A stretch of DNA of 64,000 bases from Steroidobacter agaridevorans (lineage in GTDB: Bacteria > Pseudomonadota > Gammaproteobacteria > Steroidobacterales > Steroidobacteraceae), in assembly GCF_009932555.1 (NCBI RefSeq), contig NZ_BLJO01000007.1, forward strand, positions 419,522 to 483,521, read 5' to 3'. Positions 26,104 to 35,903 of this stretch are shown here, one piece after another. A program made the position numbers and the translations under genes. The first letter of the stretch is position 1, and every line of letters starts with the position of its first letter. The notes below the pieces were generated by a model. The model was not told the origin of the DNA. It did not search any database and saw only the letters and a program-made list of their open reading frames with translations.

Positions 26104-26140
26104 AGCAAAAAAACCCGCGCCGGGGGCTGTCAAGCGGGTT
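26104..26140 (-). terminator. Intrinsic terminator oriented on the minus strand
   Basis: Read on the minus strand, AACCCGC pairs with GCGGGTT (26134-26140 with 26112-26118) across 15 bases, and the 3' arm runs into seven T residues. Both flanking genes are on the plus strand, so it would stop antisense transcription entering from the right. It lies just ahead of the ATG at 26176. Confidence 0.45.
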
Positions 26141-26175
26141 GGCCGTTGCGGCGCTCTGCCCTACGATTCGCCCCC

Positions 26176-28734
26176 ATGAGCTCCCGACTTCGCCGATGGC
26201 TTTCGACCCTCGCGGTTCTCTCGGTCACCTCCGCCCACGCGGCCACCAACGCTCCGTTCGACCTGCGCGGGCCGACGCTCGAGGTCACCGTTTCCCGGGA
26301 TAAAACCACGCTGCCGATCGCTCAGGTGCCGCACCTGGCCGAGGGCGACAAGCTGTGGATCAAGGCCGATTTTCCGCAGTCGCAGTCCGAGCACTATCTG
26401 CTGGTGCTCAGCTTCCTGCGCGGCCCGACCAATCCGCCGCCGAAGGATTGGTTCTTCAAATGCGAGACCTGGAAGAAAACCTGCGCCGGCAAAGGGCTCA
26501 CCGTCACCGTTCCCGAGGGCGCGCAACAGGCCCTCATCTTTCTGGCGCCCGAAGACGGCGGCGATTTCAAGACATTGGTCAACGCGGTGCGCGGCCGGCC
26601 GGGCGCATTCGTGCGCTCGACGCAGGATCTGAACCAGGCAACGCTCGATCGCTCGCGGCTCGAGCGCTATCTCACTTCGATTCGCCATCTGAACGCCGCG
26701 AACCCGGCGGTGCTCAAGGACACCACGCCGCTGCTGGCGCGCAGCCTCGGCATCCGCGTCGATGAGAAATGTCTCGACCGCCTGCCGCAGCTGCAGGCGC
26801 CCTGCCTGATGGAGGGACAGGAAACGTTGATTCTCAACGACGGCCACAGCATGTCCATCGTCGAGGCGCTCACGACCGGTCCGGCGAGCGACCTGGTCAT
26901 GGCGGCCAGCCACACACCGCAAGCGGACTACGGCTACTACAGCCCGTATATTTCTTCGCTGCTGGATCTGGGCCGGCTGTTCGACTCGTTCCGCGTCGCC
27001 AACTATCAGTACATTCCGGCGCTCGCGACCGCGGTGGATAAAGAGCTCACGCTGACGCTCAACACACCGCCGTCATTTCAGAACCCCAAGTCCGTGCTGG
27101 TCGCAGCCTTGCCCGCCGTGGAAGATGCGCTGCCGCCGCCGCTGCATGCCGTGAGCCCGAAAGATATTTATTGCGCGCGCAAGGACCGGCTCGTGCTGCC
27201 AGTCGAAGGTGCGCCGCTCGTGTTCGCAACCGAATACGCGCACAACACGGTTCTTCGCGTGACCGGCAAGAATGGCGAAGCGATCGAGCTGCCCGCGACG
27301 GCGGATGCCACTCAAGGCGGTTTCCTCATCGATACCTCTTCGCTCGGCGCCGCGACGCTCACCGACCGTTTCAGAGGCTCGCTGCATGGCTACTGGGGCT
27401 TCGACAAGTTCGACGGACCCGGCTTTCAGCTGGTCAACACGCACTCGCAAACCTGGACGCCCGCTTCGCAGGACGACAGCTCACTGATCGTCGGCCGCGC
27501 CAACACGATTCACCTGCAAGCCGGCAGCGTCGCGTGCATCGACCGCATCATGGTGAAGGATCCCACCGGTAAGGAGCTGCGCGTGGATTGGTCGCCCGTC
27601 AAGGCGAACGAGGTCGAGATCACCCTGCCCTTGCAACAGGCGCAGCCCGGCGCGGTGACGCTGTTCGTCAAACAATTCGGTTCGAGCGAGCCGCATCCGG
27701 TCGAGCTGCGCGCCTATCCCGAAGCCGGGCGCTTCGAAAGTTTCACCCTGCATGAAGGCGAATCGCACGGCCTTCTCAAAGGCAGCCGGCTCAGCGACGT
27801 GGCCAGCCTGTCGTTGAAGGGGCTCGAGTTCGTCCCTTCGAGCGCCGTCACCAATCCGCAGAGCGATCAGCTGCAGTTGGAAGTGAAACTTGCCGAAGGA
27901 GCAGACGCGTCGAACGCGCCGGCGCCGAGCTTGCAGCAAGGCGAGACTGCGAAAGGAAAGGTCACGCTTCACGATGGCCGCAGCTATCCAGTGAACGTCG
28001 CCGTGGCCGCGCCGCGTCCGCGCGTCGAACTGGTCGGCAAGAGCGTGCAACTCGCGTCGGGCGGCAACACGAGCAATATCCAGCTCGCGAGCGAGAACCA
28101 GTTGCCGCAAGATGCACAGCTCATCTTCTCGGTGCGTGCGAAGTCGCCGGCCTTCTTCAGCCGCGAAGCAAACATCGAAGTCGCCAGCGCCGATGAAGCG
28201 CTCTCGACCACGCTGAGCTTCGCCAATCGCACACTCACGCTCGCCGACAGCAAAGTCGCGGTCGCCACGTTCGATCCCACCAAGGCCTTCGGCTTCTCGG
28301 CGTTCGGACCGTTGAAGTTCCGGGTCGTGAACAAAGGTGTCGCGGGCGACTGGCAGCCGCTCGTGACCTTGGTGCGACTGCCCGTGCTGAAAGAACTGGA
28401 ATGTCCGTCCGATGCCACGCAGTCCTGCAAGCTCACCGGCGCCAACCTGTTTCTGGTCGATTCGATCGCCAGCACTGCCGAGTTCAAAGAGCCGGTTGCC
28501 GTGCCCGTCGGCTTTCCGGGACGTGCCCTGCCGGTGCCGCGTCCGAGCAAGGAAGGGCTGTATCTGAAACTGCGGGACGATCCGAGCGTCATCAACGTCG
28601 CGGCGTTGGTTGCAGAAGAGCCACCAACTCCGCCGCCGGCCGAGGTTGCTCCTGCTCCGGCAGCGACGCCGGCAGCCGCTCCGACGGAACAATCCGTGAC
28701 GGCGGCGAGTCCCGCACCGATCTCCAATCCCTGA
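26176..28734 (+). CDS. Large exported protein of unknown function
   Basis: About 852 residues. ATG at 26176 is chosen over GTG at 26101 because it opens a signal peptide (about 1-22, LAVLSVTSAHA), and the terminator-like hairpin lies before it. I recognise no named domain. The sequence reads as several beta-sandwich-like units: an opening DLRGPTLEVTVSRDKTTLPI, cysteine pairs near CETWKKTC and CLDRLPQLQAPC, then a series of strand-rich repeats. The C-terminal tail (about 800-852) is Pro/Ala-rich and low in complexity. It is probably a periplasmic or surface scaffold. The neighbours give no clear role: a GH43-like enzyme upstream and a TetR regulator downstream. Confidence 0.72.
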   Translation: MSSRLRRWLSTLAVLSVTSAHAATNAPFDLRGPTLEVTVSRDKTTLPIAQVPHLAEGDKLWIKADFPQSQSEHYLLVLSFLRGPTNPPPKDWFFKCETWKKTCAGKGLTVTVPEGAQQALIFLAPEDGGDFKTLVNAVRGRPGAFVRSTQDLNQATLDRSRLERYLTSIRHLNAANPAVLKDTTPLLARSLGIRVDEKCLDRLPQLQAPCLMEGQETLILNDGHSMSIVEALTTGPASDLVMAASHTPQADYGYYSPYISSLLDLGRLFDSFRVANYQYIPALATAVDKELTLTLNTPPSFQNPKSVLVAALPAVEDALPPPLHAVSPKDIYCARKDRLVLPVEGAPLVFATEYAHNTVLRVTGKNGEAIELPATADATQGGFLIDTSSLGAATLTDRFRGSLHGYWGFDKFDGPGFQLVNTHSQTWTPASQDDSSLIVGRANTIHLQAGSVACIDRIMVKDPTGKELRVDWSPVKANEVEITLPLQQAQPGAVTLFVKQFGSSEPHPVELRAYPEAGRFESFTLHEGESHGLLKGSRLSDVASLSLKGLEFVPSSAVTNPQSDQLQLEVKLAEGADASNAPAPSLQQGETAKGKVTLHDGRSYPVNVAVAAPRPRVELVGKSVQLASGGNTSNIQLASENQLPQDAQLIFSVRAKSPAFFSREANIEVASADEALSTTLSFANRTLTLADSKVAVATFDPTKAFGFSAFGPLKFRVVNKGVAGDWQPLVTLVRLPVLKELECPSDATQSCKLTGANLFLVDSIASTAEFKEPVAVPVGFPGRALPVPRPSKEGLYLKLRDDPSVINVAALVAEEPPTPPPAEVAPAPAATPAAAPTEQSVTAASPAPISNP

Positions 28735-28806
28735 AATTCACACATGGGCGGCACGCGACAGCGCGTCGCCGCCTCCTGTCCTGTTATCGCCAGCGCGATT
28801 CGATTA

Positions 28807-28820
28807 GGATCGATCGATCC
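28807..28820. promoter_or_regulatory. 14-base palindrome upstream of the TetR gene
   Basis: GGATCGATCGATCC is a perfect palindrome ending 20 bases before the TetR start codon, where an autoregulatory operator would be expected. A second pair, TGTTATC (28782-28788) and GATAACA (28831-28837), flanks it. Either could be the TetR binding site. Confidence 0.45.
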
Positions 28821-28840
28821 ATGGCGGTCAGATAACAAAC

Positions 28841-29524
28841 ATGGCAGAGCGATCCACCAGCGCCGCGCGTCGAGGCGGGCCGCGCAGACGCGACCCGGAA
28901 GGCACTCGCGAGTCCATTCTCGATGCCGCACGTCACGTGCTTGCGCAAGATGGCAAGGAAGGCTTGAGCGTGGCGCAGGTCGCCAACCTGGCCAAGGTCA
29001 ATCGTGGCACGGCGTATCAGCATTTTCAGACGCGCGAGCAGTTGATCGCTGCGACCACGGACTGGGTCAGCGACAAGATGTATCGAGCTGCATTCGGCGA
29101 TGAAGGCATCACCAGCACCGGGCCGGTGTCGAGCGACAACGTGGAAAAGGTGATGTCCGGCCTGTGCTCGTTCGCCATGGAGAACTCCGAGCTCGGCCGC
29201 ATCTGGCTGTACGAGCTGCTCGCTTCCAAACGGCCCACCAAGGATAAGTTCTGGCGCTATTACAAAGAGATCATGGCGCGCTTCGCCGAGACCGATTTCG
29301 CCCAGCAAGACATCGACGTGGAAGTGCATTCGGTGCTGGTGCTGGCCGGCACGTTTCTCTGGCCGGTATGGATCCGCGCGCACGCACGCACAGCGAAGGA
29401 GCGTCAGGAAATGAGCGAGCGTTTCGCTCGTGAAATGCTCCGGCTCGCGCTGTACGGCAACCTGCGGCCGGAAAAGTTTCCAGAGCTGCACGCCCGGTTC
29501 AGCGAGCACGGCGCCCGCGCCTGA
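28841..29524 (+). CDS. TetR-family transcriptional regulator
   Basis: The 227-residue protein has an N-terminal basic tail, then a TetR DNA-binding domain at about 22-68: GTRESILDAARHVLAQDG, LSVAQVANLAKVNRGTAYQHF (recognition helix) and TREQLIAAT. The C-terminal ligand domain (about 80-220) is all-helical and not assigned. Repressors of this type usually respond to a small hydrophobic ligand. It lies between an unrecognised exported protein and a co-directional receptor gene 130 bases downstream, which is its most likely target along with its own promoter. Confidence 0.9.
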   Translation: MAERSTSAARRGGPRRRDPEGTRESILDAARHVLAQDGKEGLSVAQVANLAKVNRGTAYQHFQTREQLIAATTDWVSDKMYRAAFGDEGITSTGPVSSDNVEKVMSGLCSFAMENSELGRIWLYELLASKRPTKDKFWRYYKEIMARFAETDFAQQDIDVEVHSVLVLAGTFLWPVWIRAHARTAKERQEMSERFAREMLRLALYGNLRPEKFPELHARFSEHGARA

Positions 29525-29578
29525 ACCCTGTCGCGAAAGCAGCCGAGTTCGTCGCCCGGCATCAAGACCTCCTCCCGG

Positions 29579-29619
29579 GTTTCTCGCTGTGATGCGAGCA
29601 CGGCTATTCCTCGAGAAAC
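29579..29619 (+). promoter_or_regulatory. Two mutually exclusive hairpins in the receptor leader
   Basis: GTTTCTCG (29579-29586) pairs with CGAGAAAC (29612-29619). CTCGC (29583-29587) can instead pair with GCGAG (29594-29598). The two share bases and cannot form together. They lie 35 bases before the chosen receptor start, where an RNA switch or attenuator could act. This is seen by eye only; no folding energy was computed. Confidence 0.35.
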
Positions 29620-29653
29620 AGCCATGACAATCATGACGCAGGGGGCAATTTGC

Positions 29654-32044
29654 ATGGCCAAGAACCAGGCTCGTCGCACGCATCGTCAGCGAATGATTTG
29701 CGCAGCGGCGGTGTCCGCGACCACAGTCCTTTCCAGCGGCTTCGCGCACGCGCAAGCCGTAGCAAGCTCGACCGAGCCCCAGGTCGGTCAGTCGCTCGAA
29801 GAAGTGATGGTGACTGCGCGTCGTCGTGAAGAAAGCGCGCAATCGGTTCCCATCGCGGTGACTGCATTGGGCGCCGCCGAGCTCGAGAATCATCGCGTCG
29901 AGAGCCTCGAGAATCTGCAGACCGTGGTTCCTGCGCTCTCCGTGAGTGCAGCGTCAGGTCGCCCCAATGCGCCTGTTTATTCCTTGCGCGGCATCCGCCC
30001 GACCGAAGCCTTGTACGGCCAGGACCCGACAGTCGCCGTGTATTTCGCCGACGTGGTGATTTCGCCCGCCGAAGGCACCAACCTCGGCATGTATGACCTC
30101 GCCTCGCTGCAAGTGTTGAAAGGTCCGCAGGGAACGCTGTTCGGTCGCAACACCACAGGCGGAGCGGTGCTGCTCACGCCGAAGCGGCCGGGCCGCGAGT
30201 TCGGCGGCGATGTGAAGATCGGCTTCGGCAATTACGGCCGCAACGAGACCCAGCTCGGCCTCGACATGCCGTTCGCCGACAGCTTCGCCATGCGCCTTTC
30301 CGGCCGCACCATCGACAGCGACGGCTATCAAACAAACGTTGCTCCCGGCCCGATGAACGGCGCCAAGCTCGGCGGCGAAAGCACGCGATCAGCCCGCGTG
30401 TCGGCGGTGTGGGATGTGACAGACAACGTCGAGAACTACACCATCGTCAGCTGGGACAGCAAGGACACCAACGGGCGCGGCACGGTATTGCAGGCAATCA
30501 ATCCCGCCACGACGCTGCGTTGCTACGACGGCCCGACGAACCCGAATGGGCCCTGCGGCGCCAGCGAGGCTCTGCCCTCCTACTTCGATGCGCTGGAGCG
30601 AGCGCGTGGACGCGATCGGAACGATGTCGAGAGCGACATGCGCCAGCGCGATGAGACCGAAGTGTGGGGCATCGTCAATACCACCACCGTCTCGCTCAGC
30701 GACACGCTGACCTTGAAGAGCATTGCCGGCTACCGTGACTTCGAGACCTACTCGGAGTACGACATCGACGCTTCGGCGATCCCTGGCATCCTGACTTCCA
30801 TGCAAACAGCCACGCTCCAGCATGCGAGTTATGAGTTGCAGCTGCTGGGCTCCGCGTTCGACAACCGCTTCGACTGGGTCACCGGCCTGTATTGGTACAA
30901 CGAGGACGGCGTGCAGAACTCGCCCGGCGACGTGCTCGTCGGCGTCAATCCCAACAATCCGTTCATGCAACTGGGCGCGGTCGACAACAGCAGCTACTCG
31001 TTCTTCGCTCAAGGCATCTACCGGTTGACACCGGAGCTGTCGCTCACCGCCGGCGTGCGCTGGAACTACGACGAGAAGGAAATGACCTTGAGCAGCAAGA
31101 CGCCGGCGGCTTGCTCGCTGCGCGATCCCAACACCGGCGCGCTACTGCCGGCGGATCGGTGTTCGGTCACGCTGTCCGATTCGTTCTCGCAACCCACCGG
31201 CACACTGTCGCTGGACTACAAAGTGCGCGACGATGTGCTCTTGTATGCCGCCAGCCGGCTTGGCTATCGCTCGGGCGGCTTCAACCTGCGCGCGACCACG
31301 CCGGTGGAATACGCGCCGTTCGATCCCGAAACCGTGATCGACCTGGAGCTCGGCATCAAGGCGGACTGGTTCGTCGGCGACTGGCGGATGCGCAGCAACG
31401 TGGCGGCGTATAACCAGTGGTACGACGACATCCAGCGCACCGTCGGCGTGACCAATCCTATCGGCGTCCCCGGCTCCGCGATTCAGAATGCCGCGAAGGC
31501 CAATGTGTTCGGCATCGAAGTCGAGCAGACGATCGCGCCGACCGACAACCTGTCGCTGCAACTCAACTACGCGTACACGAAGCCCGAGTACGACGATTGG
31601 GTGGATCCGTTCACCGGCGACGACCTGACCGACACGCCTTTCCACTTCACGCCAGAACACGCGGCGGCCGCGTCACTGACGTACACGGTGCCGATGCAAG
31701 GTGCGGGCGAGCTGCGATTCTCGGCCAGCGCGTCGTATCGCAGCCATGTCTGGATCAATTCCCTGCAGACAATTCAGGCGATCCGCCGCACGCCGGCGTC
31801 CGTGCTGCCGTTCATGCAGCAGGATGCGTACACGTTGCTCGATCTGTCCGCCGGCTGGACTGGCGTGATGGGCAGCAGCTTCGACATCGGCGCCTATGTG
31901 AAGAACGTCGCCGATAAGGAATATTCACTCGGCGGCATTCAGCTGTACGAGTCGGCCCGCCCCGACATCCGTCCGTTCGGCATCGTCACCAAGGCGTACG
32001 GCGAGCCGCGCACGTACGGAGTGGAGCTGCGGTACAACTTCTGA
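29654..32044 (+). CDS. TonB-dependent receptor
   Basis: About 796 residues. ATG at 29654 is preferred because GGGGG lies seven bases upstream and it opens a leader (MICAAAVSATTVLSSGFAHAQ); ATGs at 29624 and 29633 are in frame. It has a TonB box (LEEVMVTARRREES), a plug with ALSVSAASGRPNAPVYSLRGI and VLKGPQGTLFGRNTTGGAVL, and a barrel ending GVELRYNF. This TARRREES type is common in sphingomonads and steroid- or aromatic-degrading gammaproteobacteria. It follows a TetR gene and converges on the ten-gene acyl-CoA/Rieske operon, so it may bring in the substrate of that operon; this is inference from position. Confidence 0.92.
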   Translation: MAKNQARRTHRQRMICAAAVSATTVLSSGFAHAQAVASSTEPQVGQSLEEVMVTARRREESAQSVPIAVTALGAAELENHRVESLENLQTVVPALSVSAASGRPNAPVYSLRGIRPTEALYGQDPTVAVYFADVVISPAEGTNLGMYDLASLQVLKGPQGTLFGRNTTGGAVLLTPKRPGREFGGDVKIGFGNYGRNETQLGLDMPFADSFAMRLSGRTIDSDGYQTNVAPGPMNGAKLGGESTRSARVSAVWDVTDNVENYTIVSWDSKDTNGRGTVLQAINPATTLRCYDGPTNPNGPCGASEALPSYFDALERARGRDRNDVESDMRQRDETEVWGIVNTTTVSLSDTLTLKSIAGYRDFETYSEYDIDASAIPGILTSMQTATLQHASYELQLLGSAFDNRFDWVTGLYWYNEDGVQNSPGDVLVGVNPNNPFMQLGAVDNSSYSFFAQGIYRLTPELSLTAGVRWNYDEKEMTLSSKTPAACSLRDPNTGALLPADRCSVTLSDSFSQPTGTLSLDYKVRDDVLLYAASRLGYRSGGFNLRATTPVEYAPFDPETVIDLELGIKADWFVGDWRMRSNVAAYNQWYDDIQRTVGVTNPIGVPGSAIQNAAKANVFGIEVEQTIAPTDNLSLQLNYAYTKPEYDDWVDPFTGDDLTDTPFHFTPEHAAAASLTYTVPMQGAGELRFSASASYRSHVWINSLQTIQAIRRTPASVLPFMQQDAYTLLDLSAGWTGVMGSSFDIGAYVKNVADKEYSLGGIQLYESARPDIRPFGIVTKAYGEPRTYGVELRYNF

Positions 32045-32067
32045 AGGGCAAAAAGGAAACAGAGAAT

Positions 32068-32085
32068 GGGCACTTCCTTGTGCCC
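32068..32085. terminator. Hairpin between convergent genes
   Basis: GGGCAC-TTCCTT-GTGCCC is a perfect 6-bp hairpin between the receptor stop (32044) and the ligase stop (32095). On the minus strand it is followed by the T-rich ATTCTCTGTTTCCTTTTT, so it best fits termination of the long minus-strand operon and may serve both sides. Confidence 0.5.
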
Positions 32086-32094
32086 GTGGGGGTT

Positions 32095-33579
32095 CTAACC
32101 TGCTTCGAACAGCCGGCGCACCGCAGGTTTGTCTGTCTTGAGCGAAGGCGTCGTCGGCAACGTCGCGACGAAGCGCCACTCGACCGGAATGTGGGTGGCG
32201 AGAATGTGATCGCGCAAATGCGCTTCCAGGTCGGCCACACTGGGCAGCTCGGCGCCGGGCTTGAGTTGAATTGCAGCCGCCGGCACCTGGCCAAGTCTCC
32301 TGTCCGCGATCCCGACCACAGCAGCTGCTGAAATCCTTTCGTGAAGCATGAGCGCGCGCTCGATCGTTTCGGGCAGCAGCTTGAAACCGCCCCGCATGAT
32401 CGCTCCGTCAGCGCGGCCACGATGAAACAGGAATCCGTCCGCATCGATCACAGCGACATCCGACGTGCGGATCCACTCCTCGCCGATGCGAGGTGAGACA
32501 ACCTCGAGAATCCCTTCCTCGCCCGCTGTCAGCACTGCCTCGCTACCCGGATCGACAACTCGCAGCTGCACGCCCGGAAGGGCGCGCCCGACGCTGCCAA
32601 ACTTCTGCTTGCCCCAAGTCGCGTGCAGGTCGGCTGTCATCGCAGTAACCGGCCCACCAAACTCCGTGGCGCCGTAGGACAACAGTATGGGAATGCCGTA
32701 GCGCTCTTCGAAGGCCTTGTGAGCCGTAGGATCCAGCGCCGCCGCTCCCGTGCCGATGACGCGGATACTCGACAGATCCTCCCGAGGAATATTCGCATCG
32801 AGCACCATCTGCACGCCCGCGGGCGGCAGCCCGCTCACCTGCGGCCGATGGCGAACTGCGTGATCGTGCCAGCCGGCAACAGTGAACTTCTCCATCAGCA
32901 CCGCGCGCTGCCCCTTCAACAGCGCCGGCAGCGTCGAGTACACGCCCGAGATATTTCCCAGCGGCATGAGAAACAAAGTCGGCGGCAACTTCAGCACATC
33001 ATCCGTCGGGCTCGACGGGATCACGCTCGAGCCCACCATGTGCTTCGCGATCAAGTCGTAGCTGATGGCGAACTGCTTAGGCGGCCCGGTTGTGCCGCTG
33101 GTGAGGATCTCAATCCGAGGCGAGATTGGTGAGGCTGCGTCAACGCGCCGCGCGGTCTTCTCAAAGCCGGGAACAGCGGCCGCATTCACCTCCGACAGTG
33201 CGATGGCCGCGATCCCTTCGGCTCGCACGACTGCCAACAACTCCGCCGAATAATCCTGAGCGGCGGCGACGATGACAGCCGGCCTCAGTCGCTCGACATC
33301 TCTCGCCAGCGCCGTCGCCGACTGAAATGCATAGATCATCCGGATCGATCGATCCTTCGCGATCAGCCCGAGCAGTGCGCCTATGGCAGACGGCCGATTC
33401 CGCGGCACAAAGGCAATTGGAGCGCGTGGATCGACACCGCTCGCATCCAACAGCGAGCTCAGCTGATCGGCGACCTGTCGCAGCTCGCCCCACGTAATCC
33501 AGCGCTGCTCGAACTCGATGGCCTGCCGCGAGGACTCTCGAGCCAGCGCCTGCAGTGTCAGCTGCTGAAGCTCGCTCAT
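32095..33579 (-). CDS. AMP-forming acyl-CoA ligase, last gene of the operon
   Basis: About 494 residues of the class I adenylate-forming fold. The ATP loop is ILTSGTTGPPKQFA, the A5 motif is SYGATEFGG, and the hinge reads IRTSD where TGD is usual. A C-terminal Lys in SLKTDKPAVRR fits the catalytic A10 position. ATG at 33579 lies one base from the upstream stop; TTG at 33615 is less likely. Such enzymes activate a carboxylic acid as acyl-AMP and pass it to CoA. Being the second ligase of the operon, it may activate a later intermediate or act on a different chain length. It is smaller than the neighbouring ligase. Confidence 0.85.
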   Translation of the reverse strand: MSELQQLTLQALARESSRQAIEFEQRWITWGELRQVADQLSSLLDASGVDPRAPIAFVPRNRPSAIGALLGLIAKDRSIRMIYAFQSATALARDVERLRPAVIVAAAQDYSAELLAVVRAEGIAAIALSEVNAAAVPGFEKTARRVDAASPISPRIEILTSGTTGPPKQFAISYDLIAKHMVGSSVIPSSPTDDVLKLPPTLFLMPLGNISGVYSTLPALLKGQRAVLMEKFTVAGWHDHAVRHRPQVSGLPPAGVQMVLDANIPREDLSSIRVIGTGAAALDPTAHKAFEERYGIPILLSYGATEFGGPVTAMTADLHATWGKQKFGSVGRALPGVQLRVVDPGSEAVLTAGEEGILEVVSPRIGEEWIRTSDVAVIDADGFLFHRGRADGAIMRGGFKLLPETIERALMLHERISAAAVVGIADRRLGQVPAAAIQLKPGAELPSVADLEAHLRDHILATHIPVEWRFVATLPTTPSLKTDKPAVRRLFEAG

Positions 33580-33580
33580 C

Positions 33581-35257
33581 TCAAGCAGGCGTTTCAGCGA
33601 ATCGGCGAGCGGCAAGCTCTCGCAGCGGCGCCGTCTTCACTTTATTGGACGCGGTGAGCGACAAATCCGACTCCTGCAGGAACAGCACTCGACGCGGCAC
33701 CTTGTAACTCGACAAGCGCTTCGATACGAACGCTCGCACCGACGCCTCATCCACAGCTGCGCCGCTCTCCGGCACGACGCAAGCGACGACCATCTCGCCG
33801 AGCTTGTCATGCGGGATGCCGACAGTCGCCGCGATCTTGACGCCAGGGCATTCGGCCAGCACGGCGTCGATCTCGAGCGGCGAAACGTTGGCGCCGCCGG
33901 TCTTGATGATGTCGTTGAGCCGTCCTTGCCAATGCAAGCGACCCTGGTCGTCGACGAAGCCGCCGTCCCCGGTACGGAAGAACCCTTCGGCGTCGAATGT
34001 TTCTTCCGCGGGCATGCGCAGGTAGCCGAGCATGAGCGTCGGCCCCTTGACCGCAATCTCGCCGTTCTCATTCCGTCCGAGCACCCGGCCCGTGAGTGGA
34101 TCGACAACACGCACGGTGTTGCCGTGAAGTGGGAACCCATGGTTGCCATCGGCGATGGACCGATCTGTGCCACTGTAGTGAGCCGTACATAGCGTCAACG
34201 TCTCGGTGTTCCCATAGCACGCCATCGGCTCCTGCCAATCGGCTTTGACCGTGGGATGCGCACGCAGCGGCGACGTCTCGCCCACGTATTTCAAGGTGCT
34301 CAGATCCACATCGCCATACAGCGGATCGTCCGCGAGTCGCGCCCACTGATGGGGCCACGCCACCGGATACGTGACTCGCTCAGTCTGCATCAGCTTGAGA
34401 GCCTCACCGGGATCGAAGTAACGCTGCAAGATCAGACAGCCGCCGGCCGACAATGTCGAACCGATGGCCTGCGTGAAGTTGCCGGACCAGAAGAACCCAT
34501 TGGCCGTCCACGTACGCACTTCGGAATCGAGCGCGGTGACGCGGCTCCATCGCCAGCATTGAATCGCAGCGGCGCGATGAGTGTGCAGCACCGCCTTGGG
34601 CTTCGCCGTGGAACCGGACGAGAAGAACACCATCGCGCGATCGGTGGGCGCGATCTCGGCATCGATTGCATCCACAAGCGTCGCCGAGGCTTTCAAGTCG
34701 CCCTGGACGAAGTCCTTCCAGGACTCGATCGCCCCTTTTGAAATCGTCTCGTCGATGCAAACCGCGCGACGCAGGAACGGCAGGCGCGTCGAGTGCGCGA
34801 TGCCGTCGCTGGTCGCCAGCTCAGGACACATGTCCGTCAGCTCGGCAGCGAAGTCGCGGCTCAGGATCGAACGCTCGAAGATCAACAGCGATACATCGCC
34901 GACGCGCAGCTGATATTCGAACTCCTCGCTCTTGGCGAACGTGCTCAGAGCGACGCATGTACCACCCGCCATCGCGATCCCGAACGCGGCGCTCACCCAC
35001 TCGGGGCGATTCGTCGCCAACAAGCCGACGCGTGTTTCCTTGGTTACCCCGCGAGCCACGAGCGCCTGCGCGACCGCAAGCGCCTCGCTCCACAACTGCG
35101 CGTACGTGTACCGAACGACCGGCTGGCCGGGCGGATGAAACACCATGACTTCTTTGTCGCCATTGCGCCGGCACACCTCACGGAAGAAACCTCCCAGTGT
35201 CAGTGGACCGAACGACGCCTCGGTCAGCGCGGGGCCGTGAATCGTGGAGTCAGTCAT
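33581..35257 (-). CDS. AMP-forming acyl-CoA ligase
   Basis: 558 residues with all core motifs: the P-loop [18 protein letters not shown]5 YGNTETLTL, the hinge FFRTGD, and the catalytic Lys in SNKVKTAP near the C-terminus. The enzyme should make an acyl-CoA from a carboxylate, ATP and CoA, placing substrate into the beta-oxidation-like steps encoded upstream. The start overlaps the CMD-type gene (TCATGA) and the stop abuts the second ligase, so it is coupled in the operon. The substrate pocket cannot be read by eye. Aromatic or branched acids are plausible given the Rieske and dehydrogenase genes in the same operon. Confidence 0.9.
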   Translation of the reverse strand: MTDSTIHGPALTEASFGPLTLGGFFREVCRRNGDKEVMVFHPPGQPVVRYTYAQLWSEALAVAQALVARGVTKETRVGLLATNRPEWVSAAFGIAMAGGTCVALSTFAKSEEFEYQLRVGDVSLLIFERSILSRDFAAELTDMCPELATSDGIAHSTRLPFLRRAVCIDETISKGAIESWKDFVQGDLKASATLVDAIDAEIAPTDRAMVFFSSGSTAKPKAVLHTHRAAAIQCWRWSRVTALDSEVRTWTANGFFWSGNFTQAIGSTLSAGGCLILQRYFDPGEALKLMQTERVTYPVAWPHQWARLADDPLYGDVDLSTLKYVGETSPLRAHPTVKADWQEPMACYGNTETLTLCTAHYSGTDRSIADGNHGFPLHGNTVRVVDPLTGRVLGRNENGEIAVKGPTLMLGYLRMPAEETFDAEGFFRTGDGGFVDDQGRLHWQGRLNDIIKTGGANVSPLEIDAVLAECPGVKIAATVGIPHDKLGEMVVACVVPESGAAVDEASVRAFVSKRLSSYKVPRRVLFLQESDLSLTASNKVKTAPLRELAARRFAETPA

Positions 35258-35889
35258 GATGCTGGCTTCTGTGCGTGCATGCGCGCCCGGACGGCGGGAT
35301 CGAGCGAATCGACACCCGGTTCTACTTGCGCGCCAAAAGTCTTGAACACCATCGCGAGCAGATCGTAGCAGCCGACACAGAAGACGATGTCCATGAGCTG
35401 TGTTGGAGTGAAGTGCACCGACAGTCGCTCGTAAGTCTCATCGCCGATACACGCATCCGCGTGCAGCTCATCGACCGCGCGAACCAAGTCCGCATCGACT
35501 GCATCCCAACCCGGCGCATCCGGGCCCTGCTGGATTCGATCGATCTCGACCTGGGACAACCCGGCGCGCAGGCCGAGCACGACGTGCTGGACGAACTCAT
35601 ACTCGGCGCGTCGCAGCCAGCTGATGCGCAGAATCAGAATTTCCCGGATGCGTCTGGAAACACTGCTGGCGATAGCAACGTGATTGTTGAAAGTCAGGAA
35701 CGCCTTGGCCAGCGTCGGATGGGAAAGAATCACCCCGAGCCCATGCATTCCTCGCGCGCCGCCCTGCTTGTAAGTCGACAGCACGAAGTCCCGGCCATGA
35801 GGAAACGCGCTCACCGCATCGAGCACGGTCGCGTCCCAATCCGGCGGCAGTACGGGCGCGACGCGTGGTGTCAGTTCAGTTTGCTTCAT
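35254..35889 (-). CDS. Carboxymuconolactone decarboxylase / AhpD-family protein
   Basis: This 211-residue protein has the all-helical CMD fold: [27 protein letters not shown] followed by [23 protein letters not shown]. The CxxC pair and His of AhpD-type peroxidases are not present in the usual place; instead a YEFVQH motif is seen, as in CMD-like enzymes of degradation pathways. Family members decarboxylate lactones or act as hydratases and isomerases. It sits between the Rieske oxygenase and ligase genes, so a role on a ring-opened or lactone intermediate fits. Confidence 0.8.
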   Translation of the reverse strand: MKQTELTPRVAPVLPPDWDATVLDAVSAFPHGRDFVLSTYKQGGARGMHGLGVILSHPTLAKAFLTFNNHVAIASSVSRRIREILILRISWLRRAEYEFVQHVVLGLRAGLSQVEIDRIQQGPDAPGWDAVDADLVRAVDELHADACIGDETYERLSVHFTPTQLMDIVFCVGCYDLLAMVFKTFGAQVEPGVDSLDPAVRARMHAQKPAS

Positions 35890-35903
35890 GAGTGCAGCTT
35901 AGA

